From assembly GCF_005405185.1 (NCBI RefSeq), contig NZ_BJDO01000015.1:1-52454 (forward strand): DNA of 52,454 nucleotides, read 5' to 3'. The notes below the pieces were generated by a model, which made no database searches, had not been told where the DNA came from, and saw only the letters and a list, made by a program, of their open reading frames with translations. How positions within the stretch are numbered: position 1 is the first letter of the stretch; each line of letters starts with the position of its first letter. This DNA comes from Secundilactobacillus hailunensis. Its GTDB lineage: Bacteria; Bacillota; Bacilli; Lactobacillales; Lactobacillaceae. Below are positions 26,061 through 33,589 of the stretch, piece after piece. The position numbers and the translations under genes were made by a program.

Positions 26061-28031
26061 ATGACGCGTAAGGTTTCTCCAACCTTTTTCTCAGTGGTAT
26101 TAATAATCTGCTTAGGAATTGGGTCACTCGGCAATTTAACTGATTACACGGGTATTGCGGTGCTCATCGTTGCCGTTCTCATCTGCGTAAGTTCGCAGTT
26201 ATTTGCCAATCAGATCAACAAAATCAAAATGTCCCACCTGCGGATCGGTATTGGTATCGGCTTACTAGCAATGCTGGTCGGCCAGATCTTTGTTCTAAAA
26301 GTCATGCCGGTGACCGTCTTCCACGATCCCTACCGCGTCCTTTCGCAGGCTGACCAGATGGCAGCCGGGCACATGACTTGGGATATCACTTATTTTTGGC
26401 GTTATGCCAATAACGTCCCGATCGCCTATCTGATGTCACTTTGGCTACGGCTGACCCAGCTATTTGGGTTGACGACTAACTTATCGATACATCTATTAAA
26501 TATCCTCACCCTTGATAGCTTTATCCTATTATTACTATCAACGATCTGGAAAGTTAGTCATCGTAAAAGTCTCTTAATAGCTGCTTTTGCCTTCATGGTG
26601 TTGACGCCATTTGCCTACACCTACTATCTGCAGGTCTTCTATTCCGATTTGACGACTATGCTGGTTTTGCTGATCATCATGCGCTTGATACTGGACTGGC
26701 CTCAGGGCGCAAAGGTTCAGCATATCTTTGCTGGTATTGGACTAGTACTCAGTACGCTGATTGGGGCGCTACTTAAGCCCAACTTAGTCGTTTTACTGCC
26801 AGCTTTAGCCATTGTGGCTTTAATGCTGGTTCGAAAAAAGCAGTTCAAAAAAAGTCGGCTGCTGCTACCAATACTCCTAATTACATTGGGGTTTGGGTTA
26901 AGTCTCCCGACCAGCCACGAAATCAGTCACGTCAGCCACTACACCCCTGAAGCCAAGTACGCGTTTCCAGCTACCCATTGGATGATGATGAGTGTGAACC
27001 CATCTCATTATGGAATGTTTTCAGGTAAAGACGTGATTAAAGATATCAAGCAGCCTAATAAAACTGCCCGAAGTCACTATGATGTCAAACAAATTTCAAA
27101 ACGGGTCAAAACAATGGGCGTCCCTGGTTTACTCAAGCTGTGGGTCGTCAAACTGGGGATTTTACTGAACGTCAGAGGTATTCAGACTTGGTACAATGGC
27201 GGTTTCCGCTCCGCACCATCTTGGTATCAGAATCACGCCCATTTCTTCATGGAAATCACGGTGATTAGCTATGCAGCGGCCACGTTGGCCCTTTGGTTTA
27301 CCCTGATCCGCAGATTACTCATTTGGCGCCCTGATCTTACTGATAGTACACAGGTTACGGCCTTACTGGCAATCGTTACGGCTTTGGGCTACTTTGCTTT
27401 TCACACCCTTCTATGGGAAGTTGAACCGCGTTATGGCCAGGCTGCATTGCCACTGATCTGGCTACTATTAGCAGCTACCCCGGCACCCGTTAAAGATCAG
27501 TCAAAAACAATTGATCGATCACGGCTCTTAGCACCTTTGAGTATAGCGGCCACCTTTTTAGTGGCCTTTGGTTTTGCTGGGATTTTGGGCCATTCACAAT
27601 TGAAAAATAGTGTCGTGGCTGCCCAGCGTAGTCAGCTTTCCCCTCAGTATCACGCTAAGCCAACGATCGTCCATCCGGGCAATAAGATATCCGAACAAGT
27701 GACGTTACACGGTTCAGCAAATTACCTTTCCCTGCAGGTTCATGACCATTCAAAAGTCAGTGCCAGCCTGGAAAATCTAACCACTCATGCCCATTACCAG
27801 TTATCTGCAGCCGGACGTGACTATCGACTACATCACCGCCTGATTGCTGGGCAATATCGCATCACGGTTCAAAATACAACCAGCAAGAATCAGCGCGTTG
27901 ACGTGGTGCAAACCTATCATTATCAATTAGCTGATCACCCACTAAACAATAATGGGCACACTGACCAAACTGCTTCCTTGGTCTTTACCTTCCTGCTGCA
28001 CCATCCAAAAGGAGCTGTCATCAATGGCTAA
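26061..28031 (+). CDS. GT-C-like multispan membrane protein
   Basis: A 656-residue protein with about 11-13 membrane helices and a soluble C-terminal part of about 100 residues (after about residue 530) that has beta-rich sequence. The acidic loop DPYRVLSQADQMAAG after helix 2-3 is of the sort used by GT-C enzymes to handle lipid-linked sugars. It lies between the GT2 and GtrA genes, as in three-component glycosylation loci. The start at 26061 follows TAGGTG. It could be the extracytoplasmic transferase that moves the sugar to a wall polymer. The acceptor is unknown. Confidence 0.8.
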   Translation: MTRKVSPTFFSVVLIICLGIGSLGNLTDYTGIAVLIVAVLICVSSQLFANQINKIKMSHLRIGIGIGLLAMLVGQIFVLKVMPVTVFHDPYRVLSQADQMAAGHMTWDITYFWRYANNVPIAYLMSLWLRLTQLFGLTTNLSIHLLNILTLDSFILLLLSTIWKVSHRKSLLIAAFAFMVLTPFAYTYYLQVFYSDLTTMLVLLIIMRLILDWPQGAKVQHIFAGIGLVLSTLIGALLKPNLVVLLPALAIVALMLVRKKQFKKSRLLLPILLITLGFGLSLPTSHEISHVSHYTPEAKYAFPATHWMMMSVNPSHYGMFSGKDVIKDIKQPNKTARSHYDVKQISKRVKTMGVPGLLKLWVVKLGILLNVRGIQTWYNGGFRSAPSWYQNHAHFFMEITVISYAAATLALWFTLIRRLLIWRPDLTDSTQVTALLAIVTALGYFAFHTLLWEVEPRYGQAALPLIWLLLAATPAPVKDQSKTIDRSRLLAPLSIAATFLVAFGFAGILGHSQLKNSVVAAQRSQLSPQYHAKPTIVHPGNKISEQVTLHGSANYLSLQVHDHSKVSASLENLTTHAHYQLSAAGRDYRLHHRLIAGQYRITVQNTTSKNQRVDVVQTYHYQLADHPLNNNGHTDQTASLVFTFLLHHPKGAVING

Positions 28032-28383
28032 AACTCTCAAAAAGCTATCCGCAAAATACGGTGAAGTTCTCAGATACCTGAGTGTTGGCGGACTAACAAC
28101 GCTAATCAACGTTATCATCTTGTTTAGTCTGACGCAGATCGACATTCCGTGGTTCTTGGCAAACGTGATTGCCTGGTTTTCAAGTATGCTATTTGCGTTT
28201 GTTACCAACAAAAGATTTAGTGCTGGTACGACTGAAACAGCACCTAAAATCATTTTCAAAGAAGGGCTCAGTTTCTTAGCCCTTCGAGGTGCCTCATTAC
28301 TTGTTAATACCGGTGTTTTATTTACTACGGGACTGACACTGCCACACGGATCATATGGTCCTAAGCAAGCCAATATCGCATGA
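28024..28383 (+). CDS. GtrA-family flippase-like protein, C-terminally truncated
   Basis: A 119-residue copy of the next gene. It shares the GEVLRYLSVGGLTTLINV start, the central NKRF and the FLALRGASLLVNT segments, but lacks the final helix and tail: after LTLPHGS it ends in YGPKQANIA. No frame restores the missing part. Its start overlaps the previous stop. RBS AAAGGAG lies upstream. The truncation makes full flippase function doubtful. Confidence 0.75.
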   Translation: MAKTLKKLSAKYGEVLRYLSVGGLTTLINVIILFSLTQIDIPWFLANVIAWFSSMLFAFVTNKRFSAGTTETAPKIIFKEGLSFLALRGASLLVNTGVLFTTGLTLPHGSYGPKQANIA

Positions 28384-28471
28384 TCTAAACATCATCTAAA
28401 AAGCCGGTACTGCTATTCGTCACACTAATCTACTTAACTGTTCTTTACTTTCCCAAAAGGAGTTGTAACAA

Positions 28472-28876
28472 TTGGATAAAACCATCAAAACGCTATACAC
28501 CAAATACGGTGAAGCCTTGCGATACCTCATTGTTGGTGGGCTAACGACTCTAATCAACATTGTGATCTTTTTTAGCCTCACGCACATTACCATCCCCTGG
28601 TTCTGGGCAAACGTTGCCGCCTGGTTCTTAAGTGTGCTATTTGCGTTTATCGCTAATAAGAAAGTTGTTTTTGGTTCAACCGATACCTCACCTCGCGTTG
28701 TTCTCAAAGAAGGAACCAGTTTCTTTGCCCTCCGTGGCGCTTCCTTACTTGCTGATACCGCAATCCTGTTTGTGGGACTGACATTGATGCACGGTTCACC
28801 GATCATCGTTAAGATCGTGGATCAGGTCGTTGTGATCGGGTTAAATTATGTTTTCAGTAAACATATCTTTTCCTAA
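28472..28876 (+). CDS. GtrA-family flippase-like protein
   Basis: A 134-residue, four-helix membrane protein of the GtrA/GtcA family, thought to move undecaprenyl-phosphate-linked sugar across the membrane. It starts with TTG at 28472 after AAAGGAGTTG. It is a tandem copy of the truncated gene before it, intact through the C-terminal VDQVVVIGLNYVFSKHIF. Last gene of the envelope cluster; a terminator follows. Confidence 0.88.
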   Translation: MDKTIKTLYTKYGEALRYLIVGGLTTLINIVIFFSLTHITIPWFWANVAAWFLSVLFAFIANKKVVFGSTDTSPRVVLKEGTSFFALRGASLLADTAILFVGLTLMHGSPIIVKIVDQVVVIGLNYVFSKHIFS

Positions 28877-28904
28877 CAGTCGACCCGTTCAACTTTAGCT
28901 GCAA

Positions 28905-28953
28905 AAAAATAACCGGCATAATCCCAATATCAGGGACTATACCGGTTATTTTT
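28905..28953. terminator. bidirectional terminator between the envelope cluster and ABC exporter
   Basis: AAAAATAACCGG (28905-28916) pairs with CCGGTTATTTTT (28942-28953), with extra inner pairing between CATAATCCC and GGGACTATA. It sits between convergent genes. Confidence 0.9.
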
Positions 28954-28963
28954 GTTTTACGCG

Positions 28964-30742
28964 CTAAGCGCTCGCTGTCACGCTCTCAAATTGATTCTCA
29001 ACGTACTCCCGATACAGCGCGTGATTCTTAACCAGTTCTTTATGGGTCCCGTGGCCACTTACCTGACCATGTTCAATAAAGTAGATCTGCGTTGCATCCA
29101 CAATCGTGCTCAACCGGTGCGCGATAACTAACGTGGTTCGATTATGCATCAATTTATCCAGGGCTTTTTGAACCATCATTTCTGATTCCGAGTCCAGACT
29201 TGCCGTTGCTTCATCCAACATCAAGATCTTTGGATCTCGCAGGAACGCACGGGCAATCGCCAGCCGTTGACGTTGGCCACCAGAAACTTTGACACCTCGT
29301 TCACCGACTTGGGTATCCAAGCCGTCTGGCATTTCTTTAACAAAGTCCTTGGCATACGCCATTCCCAATACATTCCAAAGCTGGTCATCCGCGTAGTCGC
29401 CTTCCAACCCATAGGTCAGGTTGTAGCGAATCGTACCCGCCATGATAGCTGCATCTTGACTAACGAGCCCAATCTGACTGCGCCAGTTAGTCATGTTAAC
29501 GTCTTGAATCTTGGTGTTGCCAATCTTGATTTCACCCTTATCCGGATCATAGAACCGCTCCAGTAAGCCAAAGATCGTTGATTTACCACCACCGGAAGGT
29601 CCCGCAAAGGCAACCACAGTGTTCGGTTTAGCAGTAAAGGAAACGTCCTGCAAAATTGGTTGGTCTTTTTCGTATTCAAAGTCCACGTGTTCAACAGTCA
29701 AAGTTTGACCATCCATGCTCTCATCCTTGCCAGAAGTCTGGTCTTCTTCACCAGCTTGCAGCAATTCTTGAATCCGAGCAGTTGAGCCACTAGTCTTCGC
29801 CATATCATTAAAGAACTGGCTTAATTGAGTAAACGGTCCGATCATTTGAGTCAGATACATCAGAAATGAGATCAGGGTCCCAAAGGTCATCGTCCCTTGA
29901 GAAACTCGGCTGGCACCGTAAATCAGCATCCCAATCATCATGCCCATCATCATCATTTGCATCAATGGACTAGCAATGGAGTCATAAATGGCTTCTTTTA
30001 AACCGATCCGGTAGAGTTTGTCGATCTTTTCATGACCATCTTCGCGTTCAACATCCTCAGCAGTGGATGACTTAACCAACCGAATATCACTAATGATTTC
30101 GCTGGACTGACCGTTGAAGTCAGCTAAGGCATCCTGTCTTGCAATCGCAATTTTGTGTGATTGCTTGATCACTGGCATCATCAGCAGGAGGACTAGTGGG
30201 ACTGCAATGAACATGATCAAAGTCATCTTCCAATCCATCACTAACATCAGTGCCAAAGCACCCACCAACTGTATGATGGAAGTCACCATGTTAGGCACAG
30301 AGTTAGCCAGTAAGTCCTTCACCTGTGATGTATCGTTGATCAGCCGTGATGAAATCTCACCTGAACGCGTTTCATCAAAGTAACCGACTGGTAACCGCAA
30401 GATCTTGTTCCAGAGAAATTGGCGCAGTTTGCTGACAACGTCTTCACCAAAGAACCCGAGAATACTACCAGAGAACGCACTGATCAAGGCACTGCCAATA
30501 AAGGCGGCCACGACCCAAAACATGAGCTGAGTATTCATGGCGTGACCAAGTCCATTGATCAGCGTTTTAGCTAACTGCGGTACCATTAATTGAATTCCGG
30601 TTGCAATCAGTCCGAACAGGAGACCCACTCCTAATTGCCAGAAATGGGGCTTAATTTTGACGGTTAACTTGGCAAAATCTTTGAAATTAAATTTTTGGCG
30701 TTTGAATGGCACACCGCCTGCTTGTGGAGCTTGCCGTTGCAT
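28964..30742 (-). CDS. ABC exporter, multidrug type
   Basis: A 592-residue half-transporter with TMD (about 30-320) and NBD. It shows Walker A GPSGGGKST (381-389), signature VSGGQRQR (about 489), Walker B ILMLDEATAS (about 514) and the H-loop IAHRLS. It resembles BmrA/LmrA. It follows the MarR regulator gene by 36 bases on the same strand, an arrangement common for drug or toxic-compound efflux units. ATG at 30742 follows GAGGTAAG. Confidence 0.93.
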   Translation of the reverse strand: MQRQAPQAGGVPFKRQKFNFKDFAKLTVKIKPHFWQLGVGLLFGLIATGIQLMVPQLAKTLINGLGHAMNTQLMFWVVAAFIGSALISAFSGSILGFFGEDVVSKLRQFLWNKILRLPVGYFDETRSGEISSRLINDTSQVKDLLANSVPNMVTSIIQLVGALALMLVMDWKMTLIMFIAVPLVLLLMMPVIKQSHKIAIARQDALADFNGQSSEIISDIRLVKSSTAEDVEREDGHEKIDKLYRIGLKEAIYDSIASPLMQMMMMGMMIGMLIYGASRVSQGTMTFGTLISFLMYLTQMIGPFTQLSQFFNDMAKTSGSTARIQELLQAGEEDQTSGKDESMDGQTLTVEHVDFEYEKDQPILQDVSFTAKPNTVVAFAGPSGGGKSTIFGLLERFYDPDKGEIKIGNTKIQDVNMTNWRSQIGLVSQDAAIMAGTIRYNLTYGLEGDYADDQLWNVLGMAYAKDFVKEMPDGLDTQVGERGVKVSGGQRQRLAIARAFLRDPKILMLDEATASLDSESEMMVQKALDKLMHNRTTLVIAHRLSTIVDATQIYFIEHGQVSGHGTHKELVKNHALYREYVENQFESVTASA

Positions 30743-30778
30743 ATTTGCACTTACCTCGATCTATTAGTTTATGAATGC

Positions 30779-31549
30779 TTAGTTGTTACGTTCTGGGTTA
30801 AACCCATCATTTTCTGGATCAAAACCATTTGGCCGTGAACCGAACTGGCCGTTTTGTGGGCCTTGGTTACCGAAACCGTTTGAATGAGGATCAAAACCGT
30901 TTTGTGGGCCTTGGTTACCAAATCCCTTTTGTGGTCCCTGGTTACCAAAACCATTCTGGCGTGAACCAAACCCATTTTGTGGGCCCTGGTTAAATCCGTT
31001 CCAGCCACGTCCATGACCACCGCGACCATTGCCCTTAAAGAAACCGTCTGGGATATTATTTAAGAAATCTGGTCGTTCTTCGCCATCATCCCACTTAGTG
31101 AACTTTTCATCCAAGCCACTCGTCAATTTCTCAAGTAATTGGCCTAAAGTTTCCTTTTCTTCATCGCTCAAAGAATCGAAGAGTTCATCAGAAAATTCCG
31201 TCTTGAAGTTGTGAGATGAGGTAATTGTCTCGCGCCCCTTATCAGTCAAAGAAATCAAACTAACACGCTTGTCCTCATCAGAATCATGGCGTTCTACTAA
31301 CCCCTCTGCTTCCATCTTCTTAACCATCACACTAACTGAACTTGGTCGAATATCTAATTCGTCTACGATCTGAGAATTAGTTAAGCGATCCTTCTTGTTC
31401 AAGAGTAACAGCAGACGCATCTGCCCGCGTTGTGGTTGCTTAGCCCAGAACTGTTGGCCCCGCTTTGAAAATGCTGAAAATCCTCGTTGTTGAAATGTCT
31501 GCATCAGTTTGCTGAATTCTTTTAATAAATCTTGTGAGTTGTATGTCAT
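30779..31549 (-). CDS. MarR-family regulator with Gly/Asn/Gln-rich repeat tail
   Basis: The first 165 residues are a normal MarR protein (HTH with LTNSQIVDELDIRPSSVSVM, wing with DSDEDKRVSLISLTDKG). Residues about 173-256 form a low-complexity tail built from NGFGNQGPQ-type units, about five times repeated, rich in Gly, Asn, Gln, Phe and Pro. This extension is far longer than usual for the family. AAAGGAG precedes ATG at 31549. It starts the operon with the ABC exporter; operator-like repeats at its promoter suggest autoregulation. The role of the tail is unknown. Confidence 0.9.
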   Translation of the reverse strand: MTYNSQDLLKEFSKLMQTFQQRGFSAFSKRGQQFWAKQPQRGQMRLLLLLNKKDRLTNSQIVDELDIRPSSVSVMVKKMEAEGLVERHDSDEDKRVSLISLTDKGRETITSSHNFKTEFSDELFDSLSDEEKETLGQLLEKLTSGLDEKFTKWDDGEERPDFLNNIPDGFFKGNGRGGHGRGWNGFNQGPQNGFGSRQNGFGNQGPQKGFGNQGPQNGFDPHSNGFGNQGPQNGQFGSRPNGFDPENDGFNPERNN

Positions 31550-31614
31550 TTTAATGATCTCCTTTAATTTTTAAATCCTTAGTTAGCTTTTAGTTCAACT
31601 AACGAACGAGATAC

Positions 31615-31643
31615 ACTATAAATCATTAGTTAGTTGATGTCAA
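31615..31643 (-). promoter_or_regulatory. promoter and operator of the MarR-ABC operon
   Basis: TTGACA (complement of 31638-31643), 17 bases containing CAACTAACTAATGA, and TATAGT (complement of 31615-31620). GTTAG and CTAAC elements flank and overlap the promoter. The same layout recurs at 32286-32314. Confidence 0.8.
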
Positions 31644-31674
31644 CATAAGCTAACGATTTATTTCAAAAACCTTT

Positions 31675-32232
31675 TTAATTCAACGTAAAGCCTGATAGTA
31701 CCACCTGAATATTAACTCTAACGGGCGGTTTGGCTAAGGCGTCAAATAACTTTCGGCCAATATGACCGGTGGTATGTTCCTGCCGCTTTCGCTTGTTCTG
31801 GTAAAATTCCAGCAGCCAAACAATCTCAGGTTCAGCAACTGAACGACACATTAACCACTGACACGGGTTAACCGGGTCATCTGAATGAAACTGATTCAGC
31901 AAAATCGTGACTAAATCGCCACCGTGATCATACTCAGCTTGTAATCGGGAAACGGTCCCTGGTTGGTCTAAATCCAGATTCCAGACGGTCTCGCGCCCAG
32001 AACGAAAACTAGCCTCAACGGGTGACGTCCCGGTATGAAGTGGTATCTCAATCACTTGCCCGTCAGATTCGCTTTCCACTAATACCCAATCAGTTAATCC
32101 CTGTTGTGGGACCAACCGCTGTAATTGGTCAGCCACTGCTGGTAAGATTGTTTGCGCATCATCATAGTGATCCACAAAACTATCGGGCTGCTGTGCTGGC
32201 ATAACCTTGGTTTGTTCCTTGGTTAATTTCAT
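31675..32232 (-). CDS. hypothetical cytosolic protein coregulated with the MarR-ABC unit
   Basis: A 185-residue soluble protein with no recognised family. It has a run of Asp/Glu/Gln-rich sequence, VVDWVLVESESDGQ-like strands in the middle and a basic segment KRKRQEH. The start at 32232 is chosen so that AAAAGGATGATG serves as ribosome site; ATG at 32241 is an alternative. Its promoter shares the MarR operator design with the MarR-ABC operon. Function unknown. Confidence 0.75.
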   Translation of the reverse strand: MKLTKEQTKVMPAQQPDSFVDHYDDAQTILPAVADQLQRLVPQQGLTDWVLVESESDGQVIEIPLHTGTSPVEASFRSGRETVWNLDLDQPGTVSRLQAEYDHGGDLVTILLNQFHSDDPVNPCQWLMCRSVAEPEIVWLLEFYQNKRKRQEHTTGHIGRKLFDALAKPPVRVNIQVVLSGFTLN

Positions 32233-32285
32233 TTTCATCATCCTTTTAATTAGTTAGTCTGTATTTCTATTAACTAACAGAAAAA

Positions 32286-32314
32286 AGTATAATCAATTAG
32301 TTAGCTGTTGTCAA
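32286..32314 (-). promoter_or_regulatory. promoter and operator of the hypothetical gene
   Basis: TTGACA (complement of 32309-32314), 17 bases with CAGCTAACTAATTGAT, and TATACT (complement of 32286-32291). The upstream GTTAG and spacer CTAAC motifs match the promoter at 31615-31643, so the same repressor probably acts at both. Confidence 0.8.
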
Positions 32315-32404
32315 TATAAACTAACAATTTATTTGTAACGCATCAGTCAATCCACTAGCACCCCCCCATTTTTGCAGTACAATACGGTTAAGGGGGTATT
32401 TCAT

Positions 32405-33073
32405 ATGAAAATCAAAAAAATAATCAGTCTTACGGCAGTAACTTTATTTGCAGCTCTTGGGTTTGGTCTATCAACGCAAGCCAATGCTGCTACCAAAAAG
32501 ACTAACGATTACGCTGTGACGACCCGACAAGTTAAGTCTGGCAAAGTCACACTGCCGGCCAATACTCGGGTGCCTGTCTCGCACAAATCAACTAAGAATC
32601 ACAAGACATATGCTTCGATTGATCTAACGCCAATGAGTTATGGCATTCGCCACGAAACAAATGCAACTTCCATCACGATTCCGTACAGTCATAATTTAAA
32701 AACCTTGAAGAGTAACTATCCAACGCCATTGATTTTGGGAAAAGGATTTAAGTACGACTCTAATACTTGGACCAAGACACCTAAGCTAACTTTCACAGCT
32801 AATAACTACGTTGAATACTTCGCCAAGGGCAATCTCAAGCAGAAACCAACTTCTTCCACTAAGATTACTAAAACGAGCCAAAAGGGTAATGTGACTTACT
32901 ACTATGCCAAGAAAAACATGTTGAAGTTACCTGATAAGCGCATTAGTAAAAAGGGTAACTACCAGTATCGGCTAACCGTTCAAAAGAATAAGGTTGTTCC
33001 AGCTGATTTATCGATCAGTTACTCAATTGGTAACAGTAAAAATTATTTCTACCAACCAACTTTAAAGGCGTAA
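32405..33073 (+). CDS. secreted protein of unknown function
   Basis: A 222-residue protein with a classical signal peptide (residues 1-28, cleavage after ANA). The mature part is rich in Lys, Thr, Ser and Tyr and is predicted beta-rich; no anchor motif or catalytic signature is seen. ATG at 32405 follows AAGGGGG; an ATG at 32372 is upstream of the promoter-like TACAAT. Monocistronic with a terminator. Likely a cell-surface or released protein. Confidence 0.78.
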   Translation: MKIKKIISLTAVTLFAALGFGLSTQANAATKKTNDYAVTTRQVKSGKVTLPANTRVPVSHKSTKNHKTYASIDLTPMSYGIRHETNATSITIPYSHNLKTLKSNYPTPLILGKGFKYDSNTWTKTPKLTFTANNYVEYFAKGNLKQKPTSSTKITKTSQKGNVTYYYAKKNMLKLPDKRISKKGNYQYRLTVQKNKVVPADLSISYSIGNSKNYFYQPTLKA

Positions 33074-33079
33074 TAACAC

Positions 33080-33131
33080 AAAAACAGTTTGATCCACATC
33101 CATAATAGATGTGAGTCAAGCTGCTTTTTCT
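33080..33131 (+). terminator. terminator of the secreted-protein gene
   Basis: AAAAACAG and the following TTGATCCACATC (33080-33100) pair with GATGTGAGTCAAGCTGCTTTT (33108-33128) with small bulges, then T-rich sequence. Confidence 0.88.
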
Positions 33132-33210
33132 TCTATGAATGGGTGACCATTTGCGATAGCAACTAAACTAATTTAGTTGCCTGAGAAACACAAAATAAAT
33201 GCAGTGAAGC

Positions 33211-33350
33211 AAAAACCAGCAGATCGTGGTGAAAAAAGCAGTTAGCTTCCGTACTTTGGAAGGTTACTGCTTTGCGAAGACGGAGGAGATCCGCCCTGAA
33301 CGAAGTGAAGTGCTAGCTCCGGAGCAAGCCACTACGATCTGCTGGTTTTT
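33211..33350. repeat. 140-bp branched inverted repeat element
   Basis: A 21-bp closing stem (33211-33231 with 33330-33350, one wobble) encloses a hairpin (33235-33250 with 33258-33273) and a second region with GGAG/CTCC pairing. The right end GGTTTTT could end transcription. It lies in the gap between convergent genes and does not look coding: an open frame of 64 codons through it is without a ribosome site. Possibly a small non-autonomous mobile element or a structured RNA. Confidence 0.6.
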
Positions 33351-33383
33351 ACGCAACGAAATGAACGCTAAGCAAATTCCTGG

Positions 33384-33501
33384 TCTAATCGGGCTACAGC
33401 AGGCAAGGACTTGCACCTAAGTCAATGCTGGCATAATTCACGTCAAAGCCCAACGTAAATTATGCCAGCATCGTCTTAGGCTCCAGTCCTTAACCGCCTG
33501 C
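33384..33501. repeat. long hairpin of the TAATCGGGCT repeat family
   Basis: CTAATCGGGCT leads to a multi-part hairpin: GCAGGC, AAGGACT, internal TGCA, CCTAAG and ATGCTGGCATAATT on the left (from 33399) pair with AATTATGCCAGCAT, CTTAGG, internal CTCC, AGTCCTT and GCCTGC on the right (to 33501). The layout, including the TGCA/CTCC internal loop, is shared with the copy near 37886. Confidence 0.75.
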
Positions 33502-33520
33502 TTCCACACCTTAATCCCAA

Positions 33521-33554
33521 AAAAGCACCTCGAGAAAAATCCCGAGGTGCTTTT
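33521..33554. terminator. xfp terminator
   Basis: AAAAGCACCTCG (33521-33532) pairs with CGAGGTGCTTTT (33543-33554), loop AGAAAAATCC, with A/T runs on both sides; it serves the minus-strand xfp gene. Confidence 0.9.
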
Positions 33555-33589
33555 CAATGTCATTTAAACAGTTAAATTACTGATTTAAA

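Noticed and set aside
28384-28471. A frameshift that would restore the first GtrA gene
   Set aside because: The other two frames after residue 110 encode nothing similar to the missing helix.
33226-33420. A 64-codon open frame
   Set aside because: It runs through two palindromic elements without a ribosome site.
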